Origin: Bacillus thuringiensis
GTDB taxonomy: Bacteria; Bacillota; Bacilli; Bacillales; Bacillaceae_G
Direction: 5' to 3'
DNA: 64,000 nt
NCBI RefSeq assembly: GCF_022095615.2
Contig: NZ_CP155559.1
Span: 2,663,501-2,727,500, forward strand
The position numbers and the translations under genes are program-made. The notes below the pieces were generated by a model. That model did no database searches. It worked only from the letters and a program-made list of their open reading frames with translations, and was not told the DNA's origin. Numbering within the stretch: position 1 is the stretch's first letter; every line of letters starts with the position of its first letter. Below, piece after piece: positions 1 to 7,653 of this stretch.

Positions 1-366
1 AGAACCAGGTACAGACATTAAATAATAGAAAAAGACTCCGATTATTCCACTAGTAAAAATAATAAATCCCATATTGCGTATGCCTTTAATTTTTGACTGT
101 AAACCTATAACCCCTGATAGTAGACCCGTTAAAGAAAATAGGATCCAGTATAGTTCGGTTGGGATATCAAGATATTGACTCCCCTCAACGCCAAGCCCCC
201 AAAAAATATAAGGCAGTACGACAAAGGAAACACTGAGTAATCCCATAATACTCACGAGTAGTTTATGATATTTGGCCCCTGTTATTATTAAGTAAATCCC
301 ACCCGCAAATCCGCATAATACGAGATAAGGTGAGTATAGAATCCAAAGAAGACTTAAGATGAGCAT
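1..366 (-). CDS. Membrane protein, C-terminus cut off by the window
   Basis: An open frame starts at ATG 366 with a strong GGAGGAATTTACAT leader and runs off the left edge after 122 residues. It is very hydrophobic, with about four predicted membrane segments separated by short charged loops (for example around GAKYHK and LQSKIKGIR). I do not recognise a family. It lies 37 bp downstream of the XRE regulator on the same strand with no terminator between, so the two are probably co-transcribed. An XRE regulator followed by a small membrane protein is a common Bacillus layout, but the function here is unknown. Confidence 0.75.
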   Translation of the reverse strand, partial: MLILSLLWILYSPYLVLCGFAGGIYLIITGAKYHKLLVSIMGLLSVSFVVLPYIFWGLGVEGSQYLDIPTELYWILFSLTGLLSGVIGLQSKIKGIRNMGFIIFTSGIIGVFFYYLMSVPGS

Positions 367-403
367 ATGTAAATTCCTCCTATTTATTTTGGGTCATTGT
401 AGT

Positions 404-868
404 CTATTGATTTTCTGAATCTGCTGCTAATTTTTCAAGGTGACCAAGTGATTCTTCTAAATCAAACGAGTTAAACCAACGATAATCTTGTTTATCTAAA
501 ATACGATAATGCTGACTAATTAGATTTTGTTGTAAACGAAAGTTCCCTTTTTCTTGAATCTGTTTCCACCAGACTTTTCCTCCCAGTGTTTTCTGTTTGG
601 CGTTGTTCATGCTTTTATGTGCTATAGTTGCAATGACTACTAATGGATCATCTCCTAGACTAGACTGTAAAACTTCGCTGTCCCTAAACAATGCACAAAT
701 TGCTACGGTATTGGTCCATCCTGCATTTGTTCGTCCCTTCTCAATTTGAACAAGCGTTTTTTTTGAAATACCAAGAACTTCAGCCATTTTTTCCTGTGTG
801 TATCCTTTTTCCGTACGAATTAACTTTATTCTTGTTGATATGAGTTCGATTGTAAGCTCTTTATTCAA
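404..868 (-). CDS. XRE-family transcriptional regulator
   Basis: The N-terminus carries a classic XRE helix-turn-helix: the stretch GYTQEKMAEVLGISKKTLVQ is followed by IEKGR. The remaining ~90 residues are an unrecognised C-terminal domain. The open frame can begin at GTG 877, but that codon lies inside the AGGGGTG ribosome binding site, which sits 6 nt before TTG 868. TTG 868 is therefore the better start (154 aa). A sigma-A promoter with a perfect palindrome over its -10 lies directly upstream, suggesting autoregulation. It probably shares a transcript with the membrane protein at 1-366. DNA binding is sure from the motif; its targets are unknown. Confidence 0.85.
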   Translation of the reverse strand: MNKELTIELISTRIKLIRTEKGYTQEKMAEVLGISKKTLVQIEKGRTNAGWTNTVAICALFRDSEVLQSSLGDDPLVVIATIAHKSMNNAKQKTLGGKVWWKQIQEKGNFRLQQNLISQHYRILDKQDYRWFNSFDLEESLGHLEKLAADSENQ

Positions 869-904
869 TTCTCTCACCCCTGAAAAGTAACTTATGTATT
901 ATTT

Positions 905-939
905 AGTGTAATTTTACACTATTCCTATTTTGTTATCAA
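905..939 (-). promoter_or_regulatory. Promoter and palindromic operator of the XRE regulator
   Basis: On the minus strand, TTGATA (934-939) and TAAAAT (911-916) are separated by exactly 17 bp. The -10 lies inside a perfect inverted repeat, AGTGTAA-2 bp-TTACACT (905-920), 37 bp upstream of the TTG start. An XRE dimer bound there would block the promoter. Autorepression is inference. Confidence 0.65.
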
Positions 940-1036
940 CCCATTTTTTTACGTTCACTTTTGTTATTTTAATACAATAAAATAAATCCTCATGAACAAT
1001 CTTTTTTGTACCTATTACTTTCTTTTCTTCTAACAT
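914..1036 (-). CDS. Possible 40-codon ORF upstream of the XRE gene
   Basis: A short frame from ATG 1036 begins MLEEKKVIG and ends inside the XRE operator at 914. An AGGA 6 nt before the ATG could serve as ribosome binding site. It has a protein-like composition (lysine-rich, one Cys) but no recognised family. It overlaps the proposed promoter of the XRE gene, so it may be a remnant or chance ORF. Confidence 0.25.
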   Translation of the reverse strand: MLEEKKVIGTKKIVHEDLFYCIKITKVNVKKWVDNKIGIV

Positions 1037-1110
1037 AAGCATCCTGCCCCTTCAATCGCTTTTTACAGACTGGTAAATTATAACTTGGACTATTCATTTA
1101 ACTTTAAATA

Positions 1111-1149
1111 AAAAAACAGACTGTCACACATGTGCAGTCTGTTTTTTTA
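1111..1149 (-). terminator. Intrinsic terminator after the peptide-binding protein gene
   Basis: The stem AACAGACTG / CAGTCTGTT, extended inside by CACA / TGTG, is flanked by an A-run on the left and a T-run on the right, so it can act in both directions. It is placed to end the ykf operon. Confidence 0.9.
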
Positions 1150-1154
1150 TACTT

Positions 1155-2777
1155 TTATTTTTGTACATCTGCCCATTTTAAACTTGTAGCTGGACCGAAT
1201 TGATGTACATATAAATCTTTCACATATGGCCTTTGTAAGTATGATAATCCACGCTGGAATACCGGTACAATTACTGCGTCATCCAGTAACATTTTTTCAG
1301 CATCTTGCATTGCTTTCCAACGAGCTGTTTCATCATTGCCTAATTCTGTTTTAATCTTCTTAATTAACGCATCATATTCTGGATTTGCATATTCTGTATT
1401 ATTCACACTGCTTCCAGAAAGGAATACTTCTAAGTAAGTCATTGGATCTGGATAATCCGGTAACCAGCGTGATAATGACATTTCATATTCTTTCTTTTTC
1501 TCTAGCGCTAGTTTTTGCGTATGTGGTTGTAATTTCACATTTACCTTTAATCCTGGTAAGTTTTTCTCCAGCTCTTCTTTAATATATTCTCCTACTTTTT
1601 TGAAGTTTTCTAAGTCATAGTTTAATAACTCAAGCGTCACTTCATTTGTACCTGTCTCTTGCTTCGCCTTTTCCCAATATTCTTTCGCCTGTTTTACATC
1701 AGTCTTATTAAATTCACCTGTCGTACTTCTAAAATCTTTTTTATCTGGCCCCTTTAAGAATCCTTTTGGTACGTAATAGTTTGCAGCAACCGAACCATCA
1801 TTTAAAAATGAAGTCGCAAGACCTTTCTTATCAAACACTGTACTTAGCGCAAGCCTTGCGTTTTTATTTTTAAGAATTGGTACATTTTCATTGAATCGGA
1901 AGAAGTACATAACCGGATCTGTATATTGTTTTAACTCTTTATTATTTTTATATTTATCTACGAATTCTGTTGAAATGACCGCTCTATCAACTTTATCTGT
2001 TTCATATAAATTTACCGCAGTTGAAATTTCTTTAACAATTTGATAGTTTACTTCATCTAACTTCACTTCTTTTTTACCCCAATACTTATCGTTTTTCTTC
2101 ATTGTAAAACTCGCTTCATGCTTCCACTCAGATAATGTAAATGGCCCATTATATACCGCTTTATTTGCTTCTAATCCGTATTTATCGCCTTGTTCTTTCG
2201 CATATTTTTCGTTAATTGGATAGAAAGATGGTAAAATAAGTAGTTTCGTAAAATACGGTACAGGATGTTCTAGCTCTACGACGAATGTTTTATCATCCTT
2301 CGCTTTCACGCCTAATTCATCTAGACCTAGTTGTTTTTTATTTATCTTCTCAGCATTTTTTACATCGTACGCAATGTATGCATATTGAGAAGCGGTATCT
2401 GGATTAATCAATTGCTTCCAAGCGTATACGTAATCATGAGCGGTTACTGGATCCCCGTTAGACCATTTCGCATCACGCAATTGGAATGTATATGTCTTTC
2501 CATCTTTACTCACTTCATATTTTTGTGCACCGGCTTCAATTACTTCATCATTTTTCGATAGACGGAATAGTCCTTCCATTACGTTATTTAAAACGTTAAA
2601 CGAGACCGCATCTGTTACTTTCCCTGAATTTAACGACGGAATTTCACCAGTTTCTAGTAACTGTAATACTTTCTTCTCATCTTTCGGCTTTGTTGCAGTT
2701 TTTTCTTTTGCGCAACCAACTAAAAATGAAGAGACTAATAGAGTACTAACTAATGAGTAACGAACAACTTTTTTCAT
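1155..2777 (-). CDS. Peptide ABC transporter substrate-binding lipoprotein (OppA/DppE/MppA type)
   Basis: This 540-residue protein has a lipoprotein signal with lipobox LVGC (Cys22) and the full SBP_bac_5 fold typical of OppA-family binding proteins (~540 aa). Recognisable family stretches include AGAQKYEVSKDGKTYTFQLR, WSNGDPVTAHDYVYAWK and YNGPFTLSEWKHE. It would sit outside the membrane and deliver peptides to an ABC permease. It follows ykfB and ykfC by 20 bp in one operon, which suggests its ligand is a cell-wall peptide such as L-Ala-gamma-D-Glu-diaminopimelate, as for MppA/DppE. No permease or ATPase genes are adjacent, so it must use one encoded elsewhere. Family sure; ligand inferred from context. 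Confidence 0.92.
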   Translation of the reverse strand: MKKVVRYSLVSTLLVSSFLVGCAKEKTATKPKDEKKVLQLLETGEIPSLNSGKVTDAVSFNVLNNVMEGLFRLSKNDEVIEAGAQKYEVSKDGKTYTFQLRDAKWSNGDPVTAHDYVYAWKQLINPDTASQYAYIAYDVKNAEKINKKQLGLDELGVKAKDDKTFVVELEHPVPYFTKLLILPSFYPINEKYAKEQGDKYGLEANKAVYNGPFTLSEWKHEASFTMKKNDKYWGKKEVKLDEVNYQIVKEISTAVNLYETDKVDRAVISTEFVDKYKNNKELKQYTDPVMYFFRFNENVPILKNKNARLALSTVFDKKGLATSFLNDGSVAANYYVPKGFLKGPDKKDFRSTTGEFNKTDVKQAKEYWEKAKQETGTNEVTLELLNYDLENFKKVGEYIKEELEKNLPGLKVNVKLQPHTQKLALEKKKEYEMSLSRWLPDYPDPMTYLEVFLSGSSVNNTEYANPEYDALIKKIKTELGNDETARWKAMQDAEKMLLDDAVIVPVFQRGLSYLQRPYVKDLYVHQFGPATSLKWADVQK

Positions 2778-2797
2778 TTAAAAACCCCCCTCTTTTT

Positions 2798-3799
2798 TTA
2801 AGGTAAGTAACGACGAGCTCCAGCGTATTCTTCTATATAACCTGGTGTATTTAGCGGTATAATCTCTACCGATCTTTCAGCTCTCGGTGAGTGAATCATA
2901 TTTCCATCACCAATATACATAGCAACATGGTGAACACTACCTTTTCCTTGATTATGTGCAAAGAAGATTAAATCGCCTTTTTGTAAATTTTCTTTATCAA
3001 CTGCAACTCCATTTCTCGATTGCGGACCAGAATCTCGCGGAATAGTAATACCGTGTGACTTATAAATTGTATGTGTAAATCCAGAGCAATCAAATCCAAA
3101 ACCACTTGTACCAGCCCATATATACGGTAATCCTAAAAACATTTTTCCAGTGTTTATTAAATCATCAGCCGCCGGAGTTGGAATATCATTTTGCGAACGG
3201 TAAACCGTCCCATCATTTTTTCGTAGCCAAGCTTTCTGTCCGTTTGGTAACAACACGCGGTATGAAATTGTATCTTCACTAAGTAGCGGCAGCCGCGTAT
3301 TATAACTCACTTCAAGCGATTTATGTTTTTCAGAAGGATTAATATACAAAATGGCTGTCGGTTTCGTTACTAAAACGAAAGGGTCGTTTGTTTTATCTGC
3401 AAATTCTTGATTATATGTTAATTGTTTTTCAGGCATCCAACCTGGATAACCTTCTTCATTTCGTGGTGTTGGCTGGCCATGGACTAGCACTTTCACCCAG
3501 TCACCTTTTTTATCAACAACCGTTACTTCTTGACCTAATAACGCTTGCGTTTCTAATTTATTTGCATTTGTTAACCAAAGTTTCTCATCAAGCGTCATTG
3601 ATTTTGTCCACTTCCACAAATCAGCTGGATTTGTAGCACTCGGTGCATCAATTGGCCGTAATGAATCAGGTGCAGTCCAAAGTGTTGCGGCAGATACATC
3701 GATAAACGCTTTACTATCTTTCTTCTCTTCAGCATGTGCTGATGTGAACGATGAAAATATAAATAAAGTTGTTAAAAATACAGTTCCTACTTTTTTCAT
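2798..3799 (-). CDS. ykfC: Gamma-D-glutamyl-L-diamino acid endopeptidase YkfC (NlpC/P60)
   Basis: 333 residues: a signal peptide ending near AHA-EE (23), N-terminal and central SH3b domains (~30-200), and a C-terminal NlpC/P60 domain (~210-333). The catalytic Cys238 (FDCSG), His291 and His303 match the triad described for B. cereus YkfC, and Tyr118, which closes the site around a free N-terminal L-Ala, is present. The enzyme cuts murein peptides that carry N-terminal L-Ala, releasing L-Ala-D-Glu for the epimerase encoded just upstream. It lies between ykfB and the peptide-binding lipoprotein, 39 and 20 bp apart, as one operon. Confidence 0.95.
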   Translation of the reverse strand: MKKVGTVFLTTLFIFSSFTSAHAEEKKDSKAFIDVSAATLWTAPDSLRPIDAPSATNPADLWKWTKSMTLDEKLWLTNANKLETQALLGQEVTVVDKKGDWVKVLVHGQPTPRNEEGYPGWMPEKQLTYNQEFADKTNDPFVLVTKPTAILYINPSEKHKSLEVSYNTRLPLLSEDTISYRVLLPNGQKAWLRKNDGTVYRSQNDIPTPAADDLINTGKMFLGLPYIWAGTSGFGFDCSGFTHTIYKSHGITIPRDSGPQSRNGVAVDKENLQKGDLIFFAHNQGKGSVHHVAMYIGDGNMIHSPRAERSVEIIPLNTPGYIEEYAGARRYLP

Positions 3800-3838
3800 A
3801 AATATCCCCCTTAAAAGATAGTTTACTAGTCTCTTCTC

Positions 3839-4891
3839 CTAAGATTTACTATTCACTGTCGATTGAAGGTTTACCTTTGATCCAGAATACGTCATTCCTT
3901 CTGGTTCTTCCATTAACCAAAGTGGTGCATCTAGATCGAAGTAATAAATATTAGGATGTGCAGCAGCTAAATGGGCTACAGCACTAACAGAAAGTGAAGA
4001 TTCCATCATACTACCGACCATACATTTTACACCTGCTGTTTCGGCGATATCTGCAATACGCCACGCTTCACGTATGCCACCACACTTCATTAATTTAATG
4101 TTTAGCAAGTCTGCATATCCTCCTTGAACGATTTTCAATGCATCACTCGCTGAAAATATACTTTCATCTGCCATAATGGGCGTTTGTACATGATCTTTGA
4201 CATACTTTAGCCCATCCCAATCTTTCGCATGAACAGGTTGTTCAATAAATTCGATGTTTAAATTACGATGTTCCATCTCTTTAATGATCGTAACCGCTTC
4301 TTTTGGATTCCACCCTTGATTTGCATCTAATCGTAACGTCGTATTTTTTGGTACACTATTTCGAATTGCTTCAATACGTTCTAAATCTAAATGAGCAGAT
4401 TTTCCCACTTTAATTTTTAAAGTTTGAAATCCTTTTTCTACATGTTGCTTTGCCTCTTTTGCCATAATAAAAGGCTCATCTACACTCACCGTAATATCTG
4501 TATGAATTTCTTTCTTCCCGCCTAATAATGCGTAAAGTGGAACGTTTTGATATTGACAATATACATCATATAAAGCGATATCTATCGCCGCTTTCGCACT
4601 TGGATTTCCAATACAACTCATTTGAATGCGCTGCAGTAACTGCTGAAACTGAATGATCTCTTGACCAATTAAACAGGAACGCATCGGCCCTAAAATTGCT
4701 GCTTCAATCCCGTTAGCGAAATCCCCCGTAATAACTGGTGTTGCGGCTGCAGCCCCCTTGCCAACAATTCCTTCATCCGTATGAATATATACATCTATAC
4801 TTTCTATTTCGGTTACGGTACGAAGCGCCGTTTTAAACGGTGTATGAAGATTTACACGTCTACGATTTACTTTTACATCGGTAATTTTCAT
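3839..4891 (-). CDS. ykfB: L-Ala-D/L-Glu epimerase (enolase superfamily)
   Basis: A full-length muconate-lactonizing subgroup enzyme: capping domain, then a barrel with the KIK lysine motif (TLKIKVG), metal ligands in LRLDANQGW, IEFIEQP and MADES, and the second lysine in NIKLMKCGG. It epimerises L-Ala-D-Glu, released by YkfC, to L-Ala-L-Glu so that ordinary peptidases can use it. The longest frame begins with TTG 4918, but a TCCTTT complement (AAAGGA, 4900-4905) sits 8 nt before ATG 4891, which I take as the start (350 aa). First gene of the recycling operon; the LD-carboxypeptidase gene ykfA of B. subtilis is not next to it. Confidence 0.92.
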   Translation of the reverse strand: MKITDVKVNRRRVNLHTPFKTALRTVTEIESIDVYIHTDEGIVGKGAAAATPVITGDFANGIEAAILGPMRSCLIGQEIIQFQQLLQRIQMSCIGNPSAKAAIDIALYDVYCQYQNVPLYALLGGKKEIHTDITVSVDEPFIMAKEAKQHVEKGFQTLKIKVGKSAHLDLERIEAIRNSVPKNTTLRLDANQGWNPKEAVTIIKEMEHRNLNIEFIEQPVHAKDWDGLKYVKDHVQTPIMADESIFSASDALKIVQGGYADLLNIKLMKCGGIREAWRIADIAETAGVKCMVGSMMESSLSVSAVAHLAAAHPNIYYFDLDAPLWLMEEPEGMTYSGSKVNLQSTVNSKS

Positions 4892-4931
4892 ATTGTTCAT
4901 CCTTTCGTTGTCTGACAAAGTGGAACCTTAA

Positions 4932-4960
4932 TTCCCAAAAAATGATTAATTTTTTGGGAA
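4932..4960 (-). promoter_or_regulatory. Perfect 12-bp inverted repeat in the ykfB leader
   Basis: TTCCCAAAAAAT and its exact complement are separated by 5 bp, 41 bp upstream of ykfB. There is no U-tract, so it is not a normal terminator. It could be an operator or a leader hairpin. A CodY box was considered, but each half has about four mismatches. Confidence 0.45.
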
Positions 4961-5011
4961 CAATAAATCTCCTCTTTCGCTTACTTTTCATGTAGGAAGT
5001 TAATGTGAAAT

Positions 5012-5052
5012 AAAAAATCCAGCCATAAGAAGATTCTTATGGCTGGATTTTG
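5012..5052 (-). terminator. Intrinsic terminator after the DUF3870 gene
   Basis: A very long stem: AAATCCAGCCATAAGAA (5015-5031) pairs with 5034-5050. An A-run on the left gives the U-tract in the minus direction. Confidence 0.9.
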
Positions 5053-5053
5053 T

Positions 5054-5380
5054 CTAGGAATGGGTAGACAAAGCAGCGATTTGATTATATTTTTTCTGTG
5101 CATCTTTTAATGCTACAAGTAGTGCTTTTTGAGACGAACCAAAGTATCTATTTTTTATTTCTGTTACCAATAGTGGATCATTAATATTTTTATGTAGAAA
5201 CAAATATTTAACAAATTGTGATGTTAATGCAATTGTCGCTGAGCAATCTGCATCTACAATTTCCCCTGTTTCCTTAACAAGTACAAATGCTACAAAAAAA
5301 CTTTTGAACTTTTCGGTAATAGGATTATTTTGGGGTGCTTTCGCATCCCCTATGACATAAATTGTATTTGAAGCGTACAC
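5054..5380 (-). CDS. DUF3870 domain protein
   Basis: 108 residues with no signal peptide or membrane segment. The start YVIGDAKAPQNNPIT and the centre TGEIVDADCSATIALTSQFV are, to my memory, the signature of DUF3870, a small cytosolic family of Firmicutes without known function. The start is GTG 5380 with AAAGGAAG 6 nt upstream. It is monocistronic, with a terminator just after it and a palindrome at 5473-5488 in its promoter region. Relatives often lie near transport or amino-acid genes, but nothing here fixes a role. Confidence 0.75.
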   Translation of the reverse strand: MYASNTIYVIGDAKAPQNNPITEKFKSFFVAFVLVKETGEIVDADCSATIALTSQFVKYLFLHKNINDPLLVTEIKNRYFGSSQKALLVALKDAQKKYNQIAALSTHS

Positions 5381-5472
5381 AGCTATCTTCCTTTCTACTA
5401 CGGGATAACGGTTTTCTTAATAGTCGTATGAGCGATAAACTCAACGTTGATTAAGAAATGTATCCGCTTACC

Positions 5473-5514
5473 TTGTATTATAATACAATTGACAGAATTT
5501 TAACAACATTTATT
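5473..5514 (-). promoter_or_regulatory. Promoter with 16-bp palindrome upstream of the DUF3870 gene
   Basis: TTGTATTATAATACAA (5473-5488) is a perfect palindrome containing TATAAT. A TTGTTA -35 lies about 18 bp upstream on the minus strand, so the palindrome covers the -10. It is about 90 bp before the GTG start and could be an operator. Confidence 0.4.
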
Positions 5515-5602
5515 ACGGTATATATTCCATAATTATGAAAACAGTTCAAACTCTTCATTTTTACAATATGTGATTGTTTCTTGTACCATGCCATCCATAC
5601 AT

Positions 5603-5631
5603 GAAAAAACAGCTAGCAATCGCTAACTGTT
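5603..5631 (-). terminator. Terminator after the DivIC-like gene
   Basis: AACAGCTAGC pairs with GCTAACTGTT (one wobble, loop AATC), and the T-run follows on the minus strand. Confidence 0.85.
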
Positions 5632-5639
5632 CTATTACA

Positions 5640-5996
5640 TTACTTCGGCAAAACAAATATTGTTTCATTTGACTTTGAAAATTGATATTCTTTTCTCGCA
5701 AACTTCAAAATTTCTTCCTCGTCGTCTGTTAAATTTTCTATGTTAGTCTTTAAAGAAGCTTGATTTTTCTTTAAAGAAACCAATTGCTTTTTTTGATTCG
5801 TTATTGTATCTTTTTTTTCTACAATTATTTCTTGTTGTTTCGTTAAAATAAATTGAACGTACAAAGTAGCCGCCGCAATAAATATAAACATGAATATAAA
5901 TCGCCTTAGTTTTTTCTTATTAATTGCTCGATTCTCATTAGACTGTGATAGTTGTTCTTGTATATTAGGAACATTTATTCGCTTGAGTTTCCTCAT
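5640..5996 (-). CDS. DivIC/FtsB-like septum formation initiator protein
   Basis: 118 residues with the layout of DivIC: a basic cytoplasmic N-terminus (~1-32), one membrane segment (~33-50, FIFMFIFIAAATLYVQFIL), an external coiled coil rich in K/Q/E (~52-90), and the family tail ending in DDEEEILKFARKEYQFSKSN and IFVLPK. DivIC proteins work with FtsL and DivIB in the divisome. The true divIC of Bacillus normally lies in the yabP-yabQ-divIC-yabR cluster, which is not here, so this is probably a paralogue. Monocistronic. Start ATG 5996 with GGGGG 8 nt upstream. Confidence 0.75.
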   Translation of the reverse strand: MRKLKRINVPNIQEQLSQSNENRAINKKKLRRFIFMFIFIAAATLYVQFILTKQQEIIVEKKDTITNQKKQLVSLKKNQASLKTNIENLTDDEEEILKFARKEYQFSKSNETIFVLPK

Positions 5997-6361
5997 TATG
6001 AAATCCCCCTAACACATATATTTTCACTACCATCGGCATGATCTCTTACTAACTTTAATTCTATTCTTATAAAATAAGCTCCTTCACAAAAATATCTCAC
6101 AAATTAACCAATTAAAGATAGCATTCGACGACATTTCCATATTTACATTGAATTTTTTTATGTATGCTGCCATAAAATAGTAGTTTCTGTTATTCTTTTT
6201 CTACTATTGTAGAAGAGTTTTTTTACACACAAATTTCTCCTTATTTCAACATACTTACAAGGAGAAAAAAGATGCATTGTCGTACATTCGATAAAACCAG
6301 AATAACTGTTTAAGAGCTTAGGTTTAGAGCATAGATCATAACCTATATACACTCAAAATAA
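5997..6361. other. Intergenic stretch with two short hairpins
   Basis: I see no supportable gene. A 64-codon frame at 6158-6352 has no ribosome binding site and no family. The stretch holds TTTCTCCTT / AAGGAGAAA arms (about 6236 and 6261) and ATAGTAG / CTACTAT arms, both with long loops. A 13-codon ORF (MHCRTFDKT...) follows an AAGGAG on the plus strand near 6271 but is probably chance. Confidence 0.5.
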
Positions 6362-6390
6362 GAAAAAAGCCCAAATTGGACTTTTTTAAT
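6362..6390 (-). terminator. Terminator overlapping the PfpI gene stop
   Basis: On the minus strand AAAAAAGTCC, a short AATT loop and GGGCTTTTTT form a small hairpin with U-tract right at the stop codon of the DJ-1/PfpI gene. Confidence 0.7.
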
Positions 6391-6982
6391 TTTGTAAATC
6401 AATATCATATTCCATACTTTTCGCTGTTTCCTCAGCAATCTCCACACCAAACAAATTCTTCACAATATGAAATGACATGTTAATACCAGCTGAAATCCCT
6501 GCCGATGTAATGATGTGCCCTTCATCTACAAATTTCACATTCTCCATTACTTCTACATTCGGAAAATCTTTTTTGAAAGTTTGAATACTAGCCCAATGTG
6601 TTGTTGCTTGTAACCCTTCCAGTAAACCAGCTTTCGCGAGTAATAGTGCTCCAGTACAAACTGAAGTCATTAGCTTTACTTCTTTCATTTGCTGTCGAAC
6701 CCAATTTATTATAGTTTCATTTTTCACTTCATTTTCCCTAACGCCTTTACCACCTGGTATGATTAAAATATCAACTGGTGGTAAATCTTCAATACTATAA
6801 TCCGGCTTTACCTTTAATCCGTTTCTTGCTGTAATCATTTCTCCATTTTGGCTAACTGTATACACAGTAAATGGTTTTTCTTCATGTACTTCAGTTACAG
6901 AAAAAACTTCAAATGGCCCTGCAAAGTCTAACACTTCTACATCATCAAATAAAAATATACCTACACTCCATTTATTCATCAT
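6386..6982 (-). CDS. DJ-1/PfpI-family protein (isonitrile hydratase / AraC-N type)
   Basis: 198 residues forming one class I amidotransferase-like domain. The nucleophile elbow Cys109 lies in TSVCTGALLLAKAGLL, followed by TTHW (His129), and the N-terminal LDFAGPFEVF contains the conserved Asp19. This pattern is seen in isonitrile hydratases and in stand-alone DJ-1/PfpI proteins; the DNA-binding half of AraC-type relatives is absent. Its ATG overlaps the stop of the upstream ankyrin gene (ATGA), so translation is probably coupled. Substrate unknown; hydrolase or chaperone/deglycase roles are all possible. Confidence 0.88.
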   Translation of the reverse strand: MMNKWSVGIFLFDDVEVLDFAGPFEVFSVTEVHEEKPFTVYTVSQNGEMITARNGLKVKPDYSIEDLPPVDILIIPGGKGVRENEVKNETIINWVRQQMKEVKLMTSVCTGALLLAKAGLLEGLQATTHWASIQTFKKDFPNVEVMENVKFVDEGHIITSAGISAGINMSFHIVKNLFGVEIAEETAKSMEYDIDLQN

Positions 6983-7470
6983 ACGTTCGCTCCCTGGTGC
7001 AAATGATCTAAAAGGTGCTCATGTCCTTTTTCTAATGCAATATCATATGCTGTTTTTCCATCATTTTTCTTAATCGTTTTATTAGCTCCATTTTTAAGAA
7101 GCAATACAATAATTTCTTCATTTCCTAATAATGCTGCTTCGTGGAGACCCGTCCAACCGCCGCTTTGTATAACATTTACATCCGACCCTTTTTCAATTAA
7201 GAAAGCAACCAGTTCACTTTGCTTATTCGCGATGGCAGCTTGCAAAGGTGTGTTTTCATTTTCGTTTTTTGCTCTACTATGTATATCTGCTCCACTTTCT
7301 AAAAGAAAACTTGCTAACTCTTTTTGCCCAAAATAAGCCGCTAAATGAAGTAAAGTCCAGCCATCGTCACTAAATTCGTTAACTGCACTTGGATTCGTCT
7401 TTATAGAATCCACTATTTTTTCCTTATTACCACTTATGGCAGCTTGTGCTATTGATTGTAAAATCTTCAT
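6979..7470 (-). CDS. Ankyrin-repeat protein
   Basis: 163 residues made almost entirely of four ankyrin repeats, visible as GWTLLHLAAYFGQKELASFL, NTPLQAAIANKQSELVAFLI, GWTGLHEAALLGNEEIIVLL and GKTAYDIALEKGHEHLLDHL. No signal peptide or membrane segment, so a cytosolic binding protein. It is the first gene of a two-gene unit and overlaps the PfpI-family gene by 4 nt; the pair may act together, with the ankyrin protein as partner or regulator of the enzyme. The partner is inferred only from coupling. Confidence 0.92.
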   Translation of the reverse strand: MKILQSIAQAAISGNKEKIVDSIKTNPSAVNEFSDDGWTLLHLAAYFGQKELASFLLESGADIHSRAKNENENTPLQAAIANKQSELVAFLIEKGSDVNVIQSGGWTGLHEAALLGNEEIIVLLLKNGANKTIKKNDGKTAYDIALEKGHEHLLDHLHQGANV

Positions 7471-7653
7471 AATAATCTCCCACCTATCAAATTTTAAAAG
7501 TAATCTCTTTAGTATGTTCTATTAATTATTATATTTTCCTGTCAAAACAACAGTTTACATAATAATATTATCTATCCAACCCTATCTTTTATTTTAAATA
7601 TTAAAATTTTCTGTTAAAATAACATTAATCATGTTTAATATGGAGGAGAAATT

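Noticed and set aside
4932..4960. CodY box in the ykfB leader
   Set aside because: Each half of the inverted repeat has about four mismatches to AATTTTCWGAAAATT; too weak to claim.
6158..6352. 64-codon ORF on the minus strand
   Set aside because: No ribosome binding site, no protein-like pattern, and it runs across two inverted repeats; probably chance.
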